From NCBI GenBank assembly GCA_944322345.1, contig CALUOO010000004.1:124001-188000 (forward strand): a DNA stretch of 64,000 bases, read 5' to 3'. Below are positions 9,143 through 18,053 of this stretch, one piece after another. The translations under genes were made by a program, and so were the position numbers. The stretch comes from an uncultured Bacteroides sp. (lineage in GTDB: Bacteria > Bacteroidota > Bacteroidia > Bacteroidales > Bacteroidaceae). The number at the start of each line of letters is the position of its first letter. The first letter of the stretch is position 1. Below the pieces are notes generated by a model. The model worked only from the letters and a program-made list of their open reading frames with translations, was not told the origin of the DNA and ran no database searches.

Positions 9143-9172
9143 GCAACAAATGTTTCATGAAACATTTGTTGC
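9143..9172. promoter_or_regulatory. perfect 30-bp palindrome, candidate operator of the sugar locus
   Basis: The half-site GCAACAAATGTTTCA (9143-9157) is followed without any gap by its exact complement, giving a 30-bp palindrome; a degenerate further half-site follows to about 9192. It lies 95 bases before the start of the first gene of the sugar locus and about 45-75 bases ahead of an imperfect -7 box (GATATTTG, 9216-9223). That position suits an activator, perhaps the hybrid regulator at 18054. Confidence 0.7.
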
Positions 9173-9267
9173 AACAGATGTAACATTTCTGCAATGGGAA
9201 ACAGAAGGGCTTGGCGATATTTGCAGCAAACAAAATTAAAGTTTTGCTCAAAATTCTATACCTAAGT

Positions 9268-11619
9268 ATGAAACATCTATTTTACCTTCGGACAGCAGCA
9301 GTGTTATTGCTGATCGGACTGAGTTGCAAAAGCAGTTTTGCACAAGAGAAAAACAAATCAACAGAAGAACAACAGACGGAAAGTTCCAGCAAAGAGGAAG
9401 CCAACCGTAATGTGATGCTTAACGCTGCCAGTGCCAACGGGCCGCGTGAAATTCAGATCGGACTTCCATCGGCCGATGTGAACGTATTGGAAAACGGTAT
9501 TCCTGTAACCTATGCCACCAATCCACACTCTGTGAATTCGCTTTGGCGTGCCGATGCCAGCCTTAGCCATGTGGGGTTGCTGAAAATATCGGAAACAGCT
9601 ATTACAACCGGAAATATCGGTTATGCAGTCAATTCATTTACCCAGTTAGGACAAAAAGGTTTTCAGGGTATGCTGAACTATAAAAGCAACCATTTCGGTA
9701 TGCAGGAGTTTTCATTAAACCTGAATGGCGAGATTGCCAAAGACTGGTTCTATAGCGGAAGCCTCTATCAGGATTTTGATCCGGGAACATTTAAAATCAA
9801 GTCTACTCCATTTCAGGACCGTACGCAGATATATAAGTTTGCCCTGACCAAAAAGTATAATGACAATCGGGGTGAGCTGACTGCTATTTACCATTACAGC
9901 AACAGCCATCCGGTATACATGTATGCCACACAGTCTGCTCCCTTTGTCTATGTAGGCGATGGAAGTGTGAAGGAATTTGGCGACTTTGCATTGGGTACCA
10001 CTTCCTACCTCCCTATGGACAATGAGATGATGTACTGCGACATGCGTACCGGAGAGGTAAAGAAAACCAATCTGTATGATGCCGTACAGAATAAGGGCAG
10101 CGAATTTACGTTGATGAACAACTACACGTGGGACAATGGATTGAACTGGAAAACAATCATGAAGTACGACCATTCCACAGGGTCATGTGTATATCAGACA
10201 CCCATGTCGCTGGACCGCAATGAAGCCGGCATCGATTATAAGTATGAAGCTGCCGACGGAAGCATGCAACCCTATACCGGCGAATATGTACAGAGCCGTA
10301 TGTCTTGCCTTAACCGGGGATTTATCGACTCCTTCATGTTTACAACCGAGTTATCGCGCAAAATTTCCAACGGAACATGGCGTCTGGGACTGAACGAATG
10401 GTATTATAACATTGACTATAGTTCTTCCACTACCATGTATGATCAGTCGGTCCCGACCGATGGAAGTTATCCCGTACGTCTTTATAACGCCAATTACAGC
10501 ACTTATGACGGTCGTCAGTATGCTGCAAATGGTTACTACTATGACTTCAACAAGAATGCTTCAGAGTATTATGATGGCTACGAAAATAAACTGGCCCTTT
10601 ATTTCACCCACGATTGGGATGTGACCGACAAACTGAACCTGTATTATGGTGCCCGTTTGGAATATCAGGCTTTACGTGGCGACAATGCTGCTGTAAAAAA
10701 TGGCAATGGCGAATATGTAGGCCGCTTTGCAAACTATCATCTGGGTGCAACAGCTTCTGACGGTACAAAAATTGCTCCTACTTCCATGAGCTATGATTGG
10801 CTGAACTATGCCGCAACCGCTTCTGCCACTTATAAGCTGACCAGCCAGTTCGGATTTACCGGCGATTTCACTTATATCACCCAGCATCCGAAGATTGAGA
10901 ACTTCGCTCCTTCCACACTGCCCAATACAGATAAAATCTCTGTACCTCTGGGACGTGCCGGAATCTACTATAACAACAGCTGGTTGAGTCTTACATCACT
11001 CTTCTCATATATTTCAAAAACAAACAATAATTCCACGCTGAATCTGCAACACAAAACCAGCGGCGGCCAGACAGAGATTATGGCAGCTCCGTTGACCTAT
11101 GACATTAAGACTTTGGGATGGACTACCGATGTAGTAGCCAATCCGTTCAAGGGATTTGATCTGCATTTCCTCTTTACCTATCAGAAACCGACATATAAGA
11201 AATATGAGACCTCTGTCACTTTCACTGACGGTTATGTTGGTAAAATTAATGCCACAGGCAACATCGTAGCCGAGATTCCGCAGGTTATTGTCGAAATCGA
11301 TCCCAGCTACATGATCACTCCCGATCTGAAAATCTGGACAAGCTTCCGCTATTTCAGCAAGACTTATGCCAATATCAACGATGCCTATTATTTCAATGGC
11401 CGTTGGGAAACCTTTGGAGGAATCAACTGGCAGGTGAACAAGAAACTGGCATTAGGCTGTACTGTAGTCAACTTCCTCAACCAGACAGGTGCTAAGGGAA
11501 GTATTGCAGGAGCAGAACTGATTGAGAAAGAGGATGCCAAACAGTATGCTGGTCATGTAATGGCAGGTAGCTACATCCGTCCGTTCACAGTAGAATTCAA
11601 CGCCAGTCTGAAATTCTAA
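9268..11619 (+). CDS. TonB-dependent receptor-like outer-membrane barrel
   Basis: 783 residues from the ATG at 9268; an in-frame codon at 9211 would place 19 extra residues before an otherwise normal signal peptide (MKHLFYLRTAAVLLLIGLSC to SFAQ), so 9268 is preferred. A charged linker precedes a short plug-like region (about 60-150) and then a long run of alternating aromatic beta-strands ending in the outer-membrane terminus TVEFNASLKF. There is no N-terminal carboxypeptidase-like domain and no SusD partner, unlike SusC. As the first gene of the sugar operon it probably brings sucrose- or raffinose-type oligosaccharides across the outer membrane; this is inferred from context only. Confidence 0.75.
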   Translation: MKHLFYLRTAAVLLLIGLSCKSSFAQEKNKSTEEQQTESSSKEEANRNVMLNAASANGPREIQIGLPSADVNVLENGIPVTYATNPHSVNSLWRADASLSHVGLLKISETAITTGNIGYAVNSFTQLGQKGFQGMLNYKSNHFGMQEFSLNLNGEIAKDWFYSGSLYQDFDPGTFKIKSTPFQDRTQIYKFALTKKYNDNRGELTAIYHYSNSHPVYMYATQSAPFVYVGDGSVKEFGDFALGTTSYLPMDNEMMYCDMRTGEVKKTNLYDAVQNKGSEFTLMNNYTWDNGLNWKTIMKYDHSTGSCVYQTPMSLDRNEAGIDYKYEAADGSMQPYTGEYVQSRMSCLNRGFIDSFMFTTELSRKISNGTWRLGLNEWYYNIDYSSSTTMYDQSVPTDGSYPVRLYNANYSTYDGRQYAANGYYYDFNKNASEYYDGYENKLALYFTHDWDVTDKLNLYYGARLEYQALRGDNAAVKNGNGEYVGRFANYHLGATASDGTKIAPTSMSYDWLNYAATASATYKLTSQFGFTGDFTYITQHPKIENFAPSTLPNTDKISVPLGRAGIYYNNSWLSLTSLFSYISKTNNNSTLNLQHKTSGGQTEIMAAPLTYDIKTLGWTTDVVANPFKGFDLHFLFTYQKPTYKKYETSVTFTDGYVGKINATGNIVAEIPQVIVEIDPSYMITPDLKIWTSFRYFSKTYANINDAYYFNGRWETFGGINWQVNKKLALGCTVVNFLNQTGAKGSIAGAELIEKEDAKQYAGHVMAGSYIRPFTVEFNASLKF

Positions 11620-11630
11620 ATATAACAACA

Positions 11631-11672
11631 AGACAGCCTTCCGCATGTTTTTACAATATGGGGGAAGGTTGT
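11631..11672 (+). promoter_or_regulatory. intercistronic hairpin
   Basis: GACAGCCTTCC pairs with GGAAGGTTGTC across a 20-base loop between the barrel gene and the GH32 gene. It has no strong T-tract, so it more likely stabilises or partly attenuates the transcript than ends it. Confidence 0.5.
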
Positions 11673-11721
11673 CAATAATAAAAATACTATCTTTAAACGC
11701 TCAAAATAAATTAGAACAACC

Positions 11722-13599
11722 ATGAAGGTCAAAATTAATCATCTGACAGCACTTATAGTAATGATTGGCACACTCGTAGCGTGCCAGCAGCAAAATAACG
11801 GTATTCGTTTCGAACATCAAGACGATACACTGACCATCGTTCACATCACAAATCCGGCCAAATATCTGATTCTTCCTATTCAGGAATCATGTAATGAGGG
11901 AAAAGTAAAACTAGACACAGGCAGTCCGTCCGATGTGGCAATGGATGTACGTCTTGCCATAGACAGCATAGATTATTATGTTCCTTTTGCTTTGCCCGAA
12001 GGAGCCAAAGAGGCTACTGTCACTATCGGTCGTGTGGCAGCCGATGCCATCTGCTGGGACAGTATCCGCCTTTCCGACCATTTTGATACTACCAACACCG
12101 ACTATTATCGTCCGGTCTATCATCACACACCGCTGTATGGTTGGATGAACGACGCCAACGGACTGGTTTACAAGGACGGTGAATATCATCTCTATTTCCA
12201 GTACAATCCTTATGGGGCTAAATGGGGTAATATGCACTGGGGACACTCAGTAAGCCGCGACCTTATCCATTGGGAACACCTCGCACCTGCCATTGCGCGC
12301 GACACACTGGGACACATCTTTTCCGGAAGCACCGTTATCGACAAGAACAATAGCGCAGGCTACGGAAAAGATGCCATGATTGCTTTCTATACTTCTGCCA
12401 GCGATGAGCATGGACAGATACAATGTATGGCATACAGCACAGACAACGGACGTACCTATACCAAATATGAAAAAAATCCTGTACTTACTCCTTTTGACGG
12501 ACTGAAAGATTTTCGCGATCCTAAAGTGTTCTGGTATGAACCGGCGCAGAAGTGGTATATGATTGTTTCTGCCGATAAGAACATGCGATTCTATTCTTCT
12601 ACCGACATGAAGCAATGGGAATACTTGAGCCAGTTTGGCGAAGGATACGGTGTACAGCCCAATCAGTTCGAATGTCCCGATTTCATCCAGCTGCCGGTTG
12701 ACGGAAATAAAGACAAGATGAAGTGGGTGATGATTGTCAACATCAATCCCGGCTGTCTTTTCGGTGGCAGCGCTACAGAGTATTTTGTAGGCGAATTCAA
12801 CGGCAAGGAGTTTAAGTGTGATACCGACAAGAGCGTTACAAAATGGCTCGATTTCGGTAAAGACCATTATGCCACTGTCTGCTTCTCCAATACGGGCGAC
12901 CGTACGATTGCCGTACCTTGGATGAGCAACTGGCAATATGCCAACGCCACTCCTATCCGCCAGTATCGTGGAGCCAATGCTCTTCCGCGTGAACTCTCAC
13001 TCTACACCAAGGATGGTGAGATCTACATGGCTGCCAATGCTGTAAAAGAGACTCAGGCATTGCGTAAGAACACTACTGACGTAAACGACTTTGTACTTAG
13101 CGACGAACACCTGATCAGCCCGCTGGCTACCGGTGCCGAAGGTGCTTGTGAGCTGGAAATGGACATTACTCCCGGAAAGGCACAAGTCACCGGATTCCAG
13201 CTGATGAACGATAAGGGCGAGAAAGTGGACATCTATCTTGACATGAAAGCCGGCCGTCTGGTGATGGACCGTACACAGAGCGGCATTGTCAATCTGGAAC
13301 GTCATGGAGAAATGAACGTACACGAAAAAGAGACCGACGAACATCGTAAATCCGAATCGGTGAACTATATCAATGACTTTGCTCTCGGTACATGGGCACC
13401 GCTTTCTCTTTGCGAAGGAGAAACGTATCATCTTGACGTATTCATTGATAAGTGTTCTGTTGAGATTTTCGTAGACGGTGGTCGCATTGCCATGACAAAC
13501 CTTGTGTTCCCCACAGCTCCTTATAATGCCCTTCGTTTCTATACTAAGGACGGTGAGGCGCAGGTGCAGAACATAAAGGTACACCAGTTGAGCTTATAA
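11722..13599 (+). CDS. GH32 family beta-fructosidase lipoprotein
   Basis: 625 residues. Lipobox VACQ (Cys21), a beta-rich N-terminal domain to about 130, then the five-bladed propeller of GH32 and a C-terminal beta-sandwich. Catalytic residues are visible: nucleophile D144 in GWMNDANG, transition-state D266 in FRDPK and acid/base E317 in ECPDF. The usual WMNDPNG is WMNDANG here. It should release fructose from the non-reducing end of sucrose, raffinose or fructans at the cell surface or in the periplasm. It lies second in the operon, 102 bases after the barrel gene and 19 before the GH36 gene. Confidence 0.93.
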   Translation: MKVKINHLTALIVMIGTLVACQQQNNGIRFEHQDDTLTIVHITNPAKYLILPIQESCNEGKVKLDTGSPSDVAMDVRLAIDSIDYYVPFALPEGAKEATVTIGRVAADAICWDSIRLSDHFDTTNTDYYRPVYHHTPLYGWMNDANGLVYKDGEYHLYFQYNPYGAKWGNMHWGHSVSRDLIHWEHLAPAIARDTLGHIFSGSTVIDKNNSAGYGKDAMIAFYTSASDEHGQIQCMAYSTDNGRTYTKYEKNPVLTPFDGLKDFRDPKVFWYEPAQKWYMIVSADKNMRFYSSTDMKQWEYLSQFGEGYGVQPNQFECPDFIQLPVDGNKDKMKWVMIVNINPGCLFGGSATEYFVGEFNGKEFKCDTDKSVTKWLDFGKDHYATVCFSNTGDRTIAVPWMSNWQYANATPIRQYRGANALPRELSLYTKDGEIYMAANAVKETQALRKNTTDVNDFVLSDEHLISPLATGAEGACELEMDITPGKAQVTGFQLMNDKGEKVDIYLDMKAGRLVMDRTQSGIVNLERHGEMNVHEKETDEHRKSESVNYINDFALGTWAPLSLCEGETYHLDVFIDKCSVEIFVDGGRIAMTNLVFPTAPYNALRFYTKDGEAQVQNIKVHQLSL

Positions 13600-13618
13600 A
13601 CCCATAATTAGAATATAC

Positions 13619-15817
13619 ATGAGACACCTGATTGCAACGGCAGCACTTGCACTGCTTGCCACTACAACCACCATGAACGCCATGGAGAAGAAAATAATCC
13701 GCATTTCTACCGAGCAAACCGACCTCGTGCTACAGGTAGCCGAAAACGGCAGGCTTTACCAGAGCTATCTTGGCGAAAAACTGCTGAACGAAGCCGACCT
13801 GCAGGAGCTCAGCTGGGACGTACATGCAGCTTCTGACGGAAGTGTAACCCGCCGTGGGTGGGAGGTATACAGCGGATCGGGCAACGAGGAATACTTCGAG
13901 CCAGCCCTTGCCGTCACCCACAACGATGGCAATCCATCGACATGGCTATATTATGTTTCCTCTTCTTCGCATGCGGTCGAAGGGGGTACACAGACCGATA
14001 TTGTATTGCGCGACGATAAATATCCCGTAGAAGTGACTCTACACTATGTGGCCTATCCTAAAGAAAACGTCATCAAGACGTGGAGCGACATCAGCCATCA
14101 GGAGAAAAAGCCTCTGGTGCTTTCCACTTATGCTTCTACGATGCTCTATTTCAACCGCCCGAGCTATTATCTGACAGAGTTCAGCAGCGACTGGGCGAAA
14201 GAAGCACAAATGAGCAGCCAGCAGTTACAGTTTGGCAAGAAAGTGATAGACACCAAGCTGGGAAGCCGTGCTGCCATGCACACGCATCCTTTCTTCATTG
14301 TAGGGCTCAATCAGCCTGCACACGAGCAGCAGGGTGAAGTCCTGATGGGTACACTGGCATGGACAGGCAACTTCCGCTTCATCTTCGAGGTAGACAACGT
14401 AGGCAACCTGCGTGTTATCCCCGGCATCAATCCTTATGCTTCTGCCTACAAGCTGAAGCGTGGCGAAGTGTTTACCACTCCCGAATTCATCTTTACTCTC
14501 AGCACGAATGGTACGGGACAGGGCAGCCGTAATCTGCAGGCGTGGGCACGCAACTATCAGCTGAAAGACGGAAAAGGCAGCCGCCTTACCCTGCTCAACA
14601 ACTGGGAGAACACCGGTTTCAACTTCAATCAGGACATTCTGGCCAAGCTGATGAAAGAGGCCAAGGATCTGGGAGTTGATATGTTTCTGCTGGACGACGG
14701 ATGGTTTGGAAACAAATACCCGCGCAAGGATGACCGTGCCGGACTGGGCGACTGGGAGGTGACACACGACAAGCTGCCCGGCGGTATCCGTGCCCTGACC
14801 GAAGCTGCACAGGAAGCTGGAGTGAAATTCGGCCTTTGGATAGAGCCTGAGATGGTGAACCCTAAGAGCGAACTGTTCGAGAAACATCCCGAATGGGTGA
14901 TCCACTATCCCAATCGCGACACCTATTACTACCGTAATCAGCTGGTGCTCGATCTGAGCAATCCCGTCGTACAGGACTATGTTTACGGCATTGTAGACAA
15001 ACTGCTGACTGAGAACCCCGATATTGCCTATTTCAAGTGGGACTGCAACAGCCCTATTACCAATATCTACTCTCCTTACCTCAAGGAAGAGCAGGGGCAA
15101 CTCTATATCGATCATGTCCGCGGAGTCTACAATGTGTTGAAGCGTGTCAAGGAAAACTATCCTAATGTTCCCATGATGCTTTGTTCGGGCGGAGGTGCAC
15201 GTTGCGACTACGAAGCGCTGAAATACTTCACAGAGTTCTGGTGCAGCGACAATACAGATCCTGTAGAGCGCATCTACATCCAGTGGGGCTTCTCGCAGTT
15301 CTTCCCTGCCAAGGCCATGTGTGCCCATGTGACAAGCTGGAACCGCGCGGCTTCCGTGAAATTCCGTACCGATGTCGCTTCCATGTGTAAACTTGGATTT
15401 GATATGGGACTGAAAGACCTCAGTGCCGACGACCTGCTCTACTGTCAGAGGGCAGTAGCCAACTGGAAACGCCTGCAGACAGTCATTCTCGACGGCACCC
15501 AGTACCGGCTGGTTTCGCCTTACGAAAGCAATCATATGGCGGTCAGTTATGTAAGCGCCGATTGCAGTAAAGCAGTACTTTTTGCCTACGACATTCATCC
15601 GCGCTATCAGGAAAAGCTGCAGACTGTGAGACTGCAGGGACTCGATCCTCACAAACGCTATAAGGTAGAGGAAATCAATCTGATGCCCGATAGTAAGTCG
15701 TCGTTGTCTGCCAACGGGAAAGTCTTCTCTGGCGACTACCTGATGAAAGTAGGAATCAATGTATTTACTTTCCACTCCATGCAGAGCCGTGTGGTGGAAT
15801 TTACCGAAGTAGAATAA
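13619..15817 (+). CDS. GH36 alpha-galactosidase, secreted
   Basis: 732 residues with a signal peptide (MRHLIATAALALLATTTTMN). Layout is the typical GH36 one: beta-supersandwich to about 320, TIM barrel about 330-650, C-terminal beta domain. Barrel motifs include MFLLDDGWFGNKYP, FGLWIEPEMVNP, the nucleophile D475 in YFKWDCNSPI and the acid/base D544 in WCSDNTDP; these agree in place with bacterial GH36 enzymes. It should remove alpha-1,6-galactose from raffinose, stachyose or melibiose, leaving sucrose for the GH32 enzyme encoded just before it. Gaps to neighbours are 19 and 22 bases, consistent with one operon. Confidence 0.95.
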   Translation: MRHLIATAALALLATTTTMNAMEKKIIRISTEQTDLVLQVAENGRLYQSYLGEKLLNEADLQELSWDVHAASDGSVTRRGWEVYSGSGNEEYFEPALAVTHNDGNPSTWLYYVSSSSHAVEGGTQTDIVLRDDKYPVEVTLHYVAYPKENVIKTWSDISHQEKKPLVLSTYASTMLYFNRPSYYLTEFSSDWAKEAQMSSQQLQFGKKVIDTKLGSRAAMHTHPFFIVGLNQPAHEQQGEVLMGTLAWTGNFRFIFEVDNVGNLRVIPGINPYASAYKLKRGEVFTTPEFIFTLSTNGTGQGSRNLQAWARNYQLKDGKGSRLTLLNNWENTGFNFNQDILAKLMKEAKDLGVDMFLLDDGWFGNKYPRKDDRAGLGDWEVTHDKLPGGIRALTEAAQEAGVKFGLWIEPEMVNPKSELFEKHPEWVIHYPNRDTYYYRNQLVLDLSNPVVQDYVYGIVDKLLTENPDIAYFKWDCNSPITNIYSPYLKEEQGQLYIDHVRGVYNVLKRVKENYPNVPMMLCSGGGARCDYEALKYFTEFWCSDNTDPVERIYIQWGFSQFFPAKAMCAHVTSWNRAASVKFRTDVASMCKLGFDMGLKDLSADDLLYCQRAVANWKRLQTVILDGTQYRLVSPYESNHMAVSYVSADCSKAVLFAYDIHPRYQEKLQTVRLQGLDPHKRYKVEEINLMPDSKSSLSANGKVFSGDYLMKVGINVFTFHSMQSRVVEFTEVE

Positions 15818-15839
15818 TCACCCTAACGACAAACAAGTT

Positions 15840-17003
15840 ATGACATACAAACAACAAATGAAATACGGAAGACTGATTCCCATCATGCTATGTTTCTTTG
15901 CTATGGGATTCGTAGATCTGGTGGGTATCGCCTCCAATTATGTAAAGGCCGATCTGGGATTGACCGATGCGGAAGCCAATATATTTCCGTCACTTGTCTT
16001 TTTCTGGTTTCTTATCTTTTCCGTTCCTACGGGGGTACTGATGAACCGTATCGGGCGGAAGCGTACCGTGCTGTTAAGCCTTCTGGTCACAACGGCCTCT
16101 CTGCTGATACCTCTTTTTGGCGATGGCTACGGGCTGATGCTTTGTTCTTTCTCGCTGCTTGGCATCGGGAATGCACTGATGCAGACGTCGCTCAATCCAT
16201 TGCTGAGCAACATCGTTTCGGGCGACCGTCTTGCCAGCTCGCTCACCTTCGGACAGTTTGTCAAGGCCATCGCTTCGTTTCTGGCTCCATACATCGCCAT
16301 GTGGGGAGCTACGCAGGCCATGCCGACTTTCGGACTGGGTTGGCGTGTATTGTTCCCGGTCTATATGGTCATAGCGGTCATTGCCATTCTGTGGCTTTCG
16401 TCCACTCCTATCGAAGAAGAGAAGCCCGATCAGGCTTCGGGCTTTGCAGCTTGTCTTCGTCTGTTGGGCAATCCGTTTGTCCTGCTCTGCTTCATAGGCA
16501 TTGTGTGCCACGTAGGCATTGATGTCGGGACCAACACCACAGCTCCCAAGCTGCTGATGGAACGTGTCGGTCTGACTCTCGACGAAGCAGGTTTTGCCAC
16601 CAGCCTTTATTTCATATTCCGTACGGCAGGTTGCCTGTTGGGCAGTTTTATCCTTCAGCATCTTTCGGCACGCCGCTTCTTTGCTTTCAGCGTAGCATGT
16701 ATGCTGGTTGCCATGGTGGGGCTGCTCGTGTCCGATGCTCACCAGATTATTTATGTCTGCATTGCTCTGATTGGCTTTGGCAATTCGAACGTATTTCCTA
16801 TTATCTTCTCACAGGCACTTACAGCCGTTCCCGACAAGAAGAACGAAGTGTCTGGACTGATGATCATGGGACTTTTTGGCGGAACCATATTCCCGTTGCT
16901 CATGGGTGTGGCAAGCGATGCCGTGGGGCAGAGCGGTGCCGTGGCTGTGATGGCTGTGGGAGTTGTTTATCTGATTTTGTATACCCTGAAACTTAAAAAA
17001 TAG
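15840..17003 (+). CDS. MFS sugar transporter, FHS-like
   Basis: 387 residues with about twelve membrane segments. Motifs of the major facilitator family are present: the loop 2-3 signature NRIGRKRT and the second-half equivalent near HLSARRF. The sequence resembles the fucose:proton symporter (FHS) branch used in Bacteroidales for monosaccharides. In this operon, between alpha-galactosidase and fructokinase, the likely cargo is fructose (or sucrose) entering the cytoplasm; that is inference. The next gene starts 7 bases after the stop. Confidence 0.9.
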   Translation: MTYKQQMKYGRLIPIMLCFFAMGFVDLVGIASNYVKADLGLTDAEANIFPSLVFFWFLIFSVPTGVLMNRIGRKRTVLLSLLVTTASLLIPLFGDGYGLMLCSFSLLGIGNALMQTSLNPLLSNIVSGDRLASSLTFGQFVKAIASFLAPYIAMWGATQAMPTFGLGWRVLFPVYMVIAVIAILWLSSTPIEEEKPDQASGFAACLRLLGNPFVLLCFIGIVCHVGIDVGTNTTAPKLLMERVGLTLDEAGFATSLYFIFRTAGCLLGSFILQHLSARRFFAFSVACMLVAMVGLLVSDAHQIIYVCIALIGFGNSNVFPIIFSQALTAVPDKKNEVSGLMIMGLFGGTIFPLLMGVASDAVGQSGAVAVMAVGVVYLILYTLKLKK

Positions 17004-17010
17004 TATCGTT

Positions 17011-17898
17011 ATGAATAGCATCGTAGTAGGAATGGGCGAAGCATTGTGGGACATGCTGCCCGAAGGTAAGAAACTGGGTGGAGCACCCGCCAACTTTGCA
17101 TACCATGTATCACAGTTTGGACTCGACAGCCGTGTGGTAAGTGCCGTCGGCGACGACAAACTGGGAATGGAGATACAGGACAGTTTCAGTCAGAAACAAT
17201 TGAACAGTATGATCGAAACCGTTCCTTATCCTACAGGAACGGTTCAGGTGAAAATCGACTCCGAAGGAGTTCCCTGTTATGACATTCAGGAGAATGTGGC
17301 ATGGGACAATATCCCTTATACTCAGGCATTGGCGAAGCTGGCGCTCCAGACACGTGCCGTTTGCTTCGGCTCGCTGGCACAGCGGAGTGTCGTGTCACGC
17401 GAGACCATCCACCGCTTTCTCGACGCCATGCCAGATACTCCGGAGACGTTGAAGATATTCGATATCAATCTGCGGCAGAGCTTCTATACACGCGAAGTGT
17501 TGTGTGACTCTCTGCGCCGTTGCAACATTCTGAAGATCAACGATGAAGAGCTGGTCACCATAAGCCGTATGTTTGGCTATCCCGGCATCGACCTGCAGGA
17601 CAAATGCTGGATTCTGCTGGCCAAGTATGACTTGAAAATGCTGATTCTGACGTGTGGTGTCAACGGAAGCTATGTCTTCACGCCGGGACACGTTTCGTTC
17701 ATCGAGACACCCAAGGTAAAAGTTGCCGATACGGTAGGAGCTGGCGATTCGTTTACCGCAGCCTTCACTTCTGCTCTTCTCAAGGGATATTCCGTAGCAG
17801 AGGCACATCGGCTGGCTGTAGACACTTCGGCTTATGTCTGCACTCAGCAGGGAGCCATGCCCGAACTTCCGAAAACACTGACAGACAGGTTGGTATAA
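17011..17898 (+). CDS. PfkB-family carbohydrate kinase, probable fructokinase
   Basis: 295 residues, ribokinase fold. The N-terminal substrate signature GKKLGGAPANFAYHVSQFG and the C-terminal ATP/anion-hole motif DTVGAGDSFTAAF, with catalytic base D246, are both intact. GEALWDMLP at the start is typical of fructokinases. It would phosphorylate fructose released by the GH32 enzyme and imported by the preceding transporter, feeding glycolysis. Last gene of the operon; a strong terminator hairpin follows at 17923. Confidence 0.92.
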   Translation: MNSIVVGMGEALWDMLPEGKKLGGAPANFAYHVSQFGLDSRVVSAVGDDKLGMEIQDSFSQKQLNSMIETVPYPTGTVQVKIDSEGVPCYDIQENVAWDNIPYTQALAKLALQTRAVCFGSLAQRSVVSRETIHRFLDAMPDTPETLKIFDINLRQSFYTREVLCDSLRRCNILKINDEELVTISRMFGYPGIDLQDKCWILLAKYDLKMLILTCGVNGSYVFTPGHVSFIETPKVKVADTVGAGDSFTAAFTSALLKGYSVAEAHRLAVDTSAYVCTQQGAMPELPKTLTDRLV

Positions 17899-17922
17899 GA
17901 TAGTCTGCCTGTCAGCTCAAAA

Positions 17923-17968
17923 GGCGGGAAGCGGTTCTTTCAGCAGAGCCGTTTCCCGCCTGTCGTTT
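17923..17968 (+). terminator. rho-independent terminator of the sugar operon
   Basis: GGCGGGAAGCGGTTCT pairs with AGAGCCGTTTCCCGCC (two G-U or mismatched steps) with a short loop, followed by TGTCGTTTTG. It separates the kinase gene from the regulator gene. Confidence 0.8.
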
Positions 17969-18021
17969 TGTTTGCTTCTCTTTTGATGACTGTTTTCTAG
18001 GCTTTTACTCTGAATATTTCC

Positions 18022-18029
18022 TATCTTTG
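18022..18029 (+). promoter_or_regulatory. Bacteroidales -7 box before the hybrid regulator
   Basis: TATCTTTG fits TAnnTTTG exactly and stands 24 bases before the ATG at 18054. A -33 TTTG at normal spacing is not clear, which may indicate an activated or weak promoter. Confidence 0.6.
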
Positions 18030-18053
18030 TCCACCAATCAATCAGAGAAGCCC

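Noticed and set aside
14225-15775. Open frame of about 516 codons on the minus strand
   Set aside because: Antisense to the GH36 gene with intact catalytic residues.
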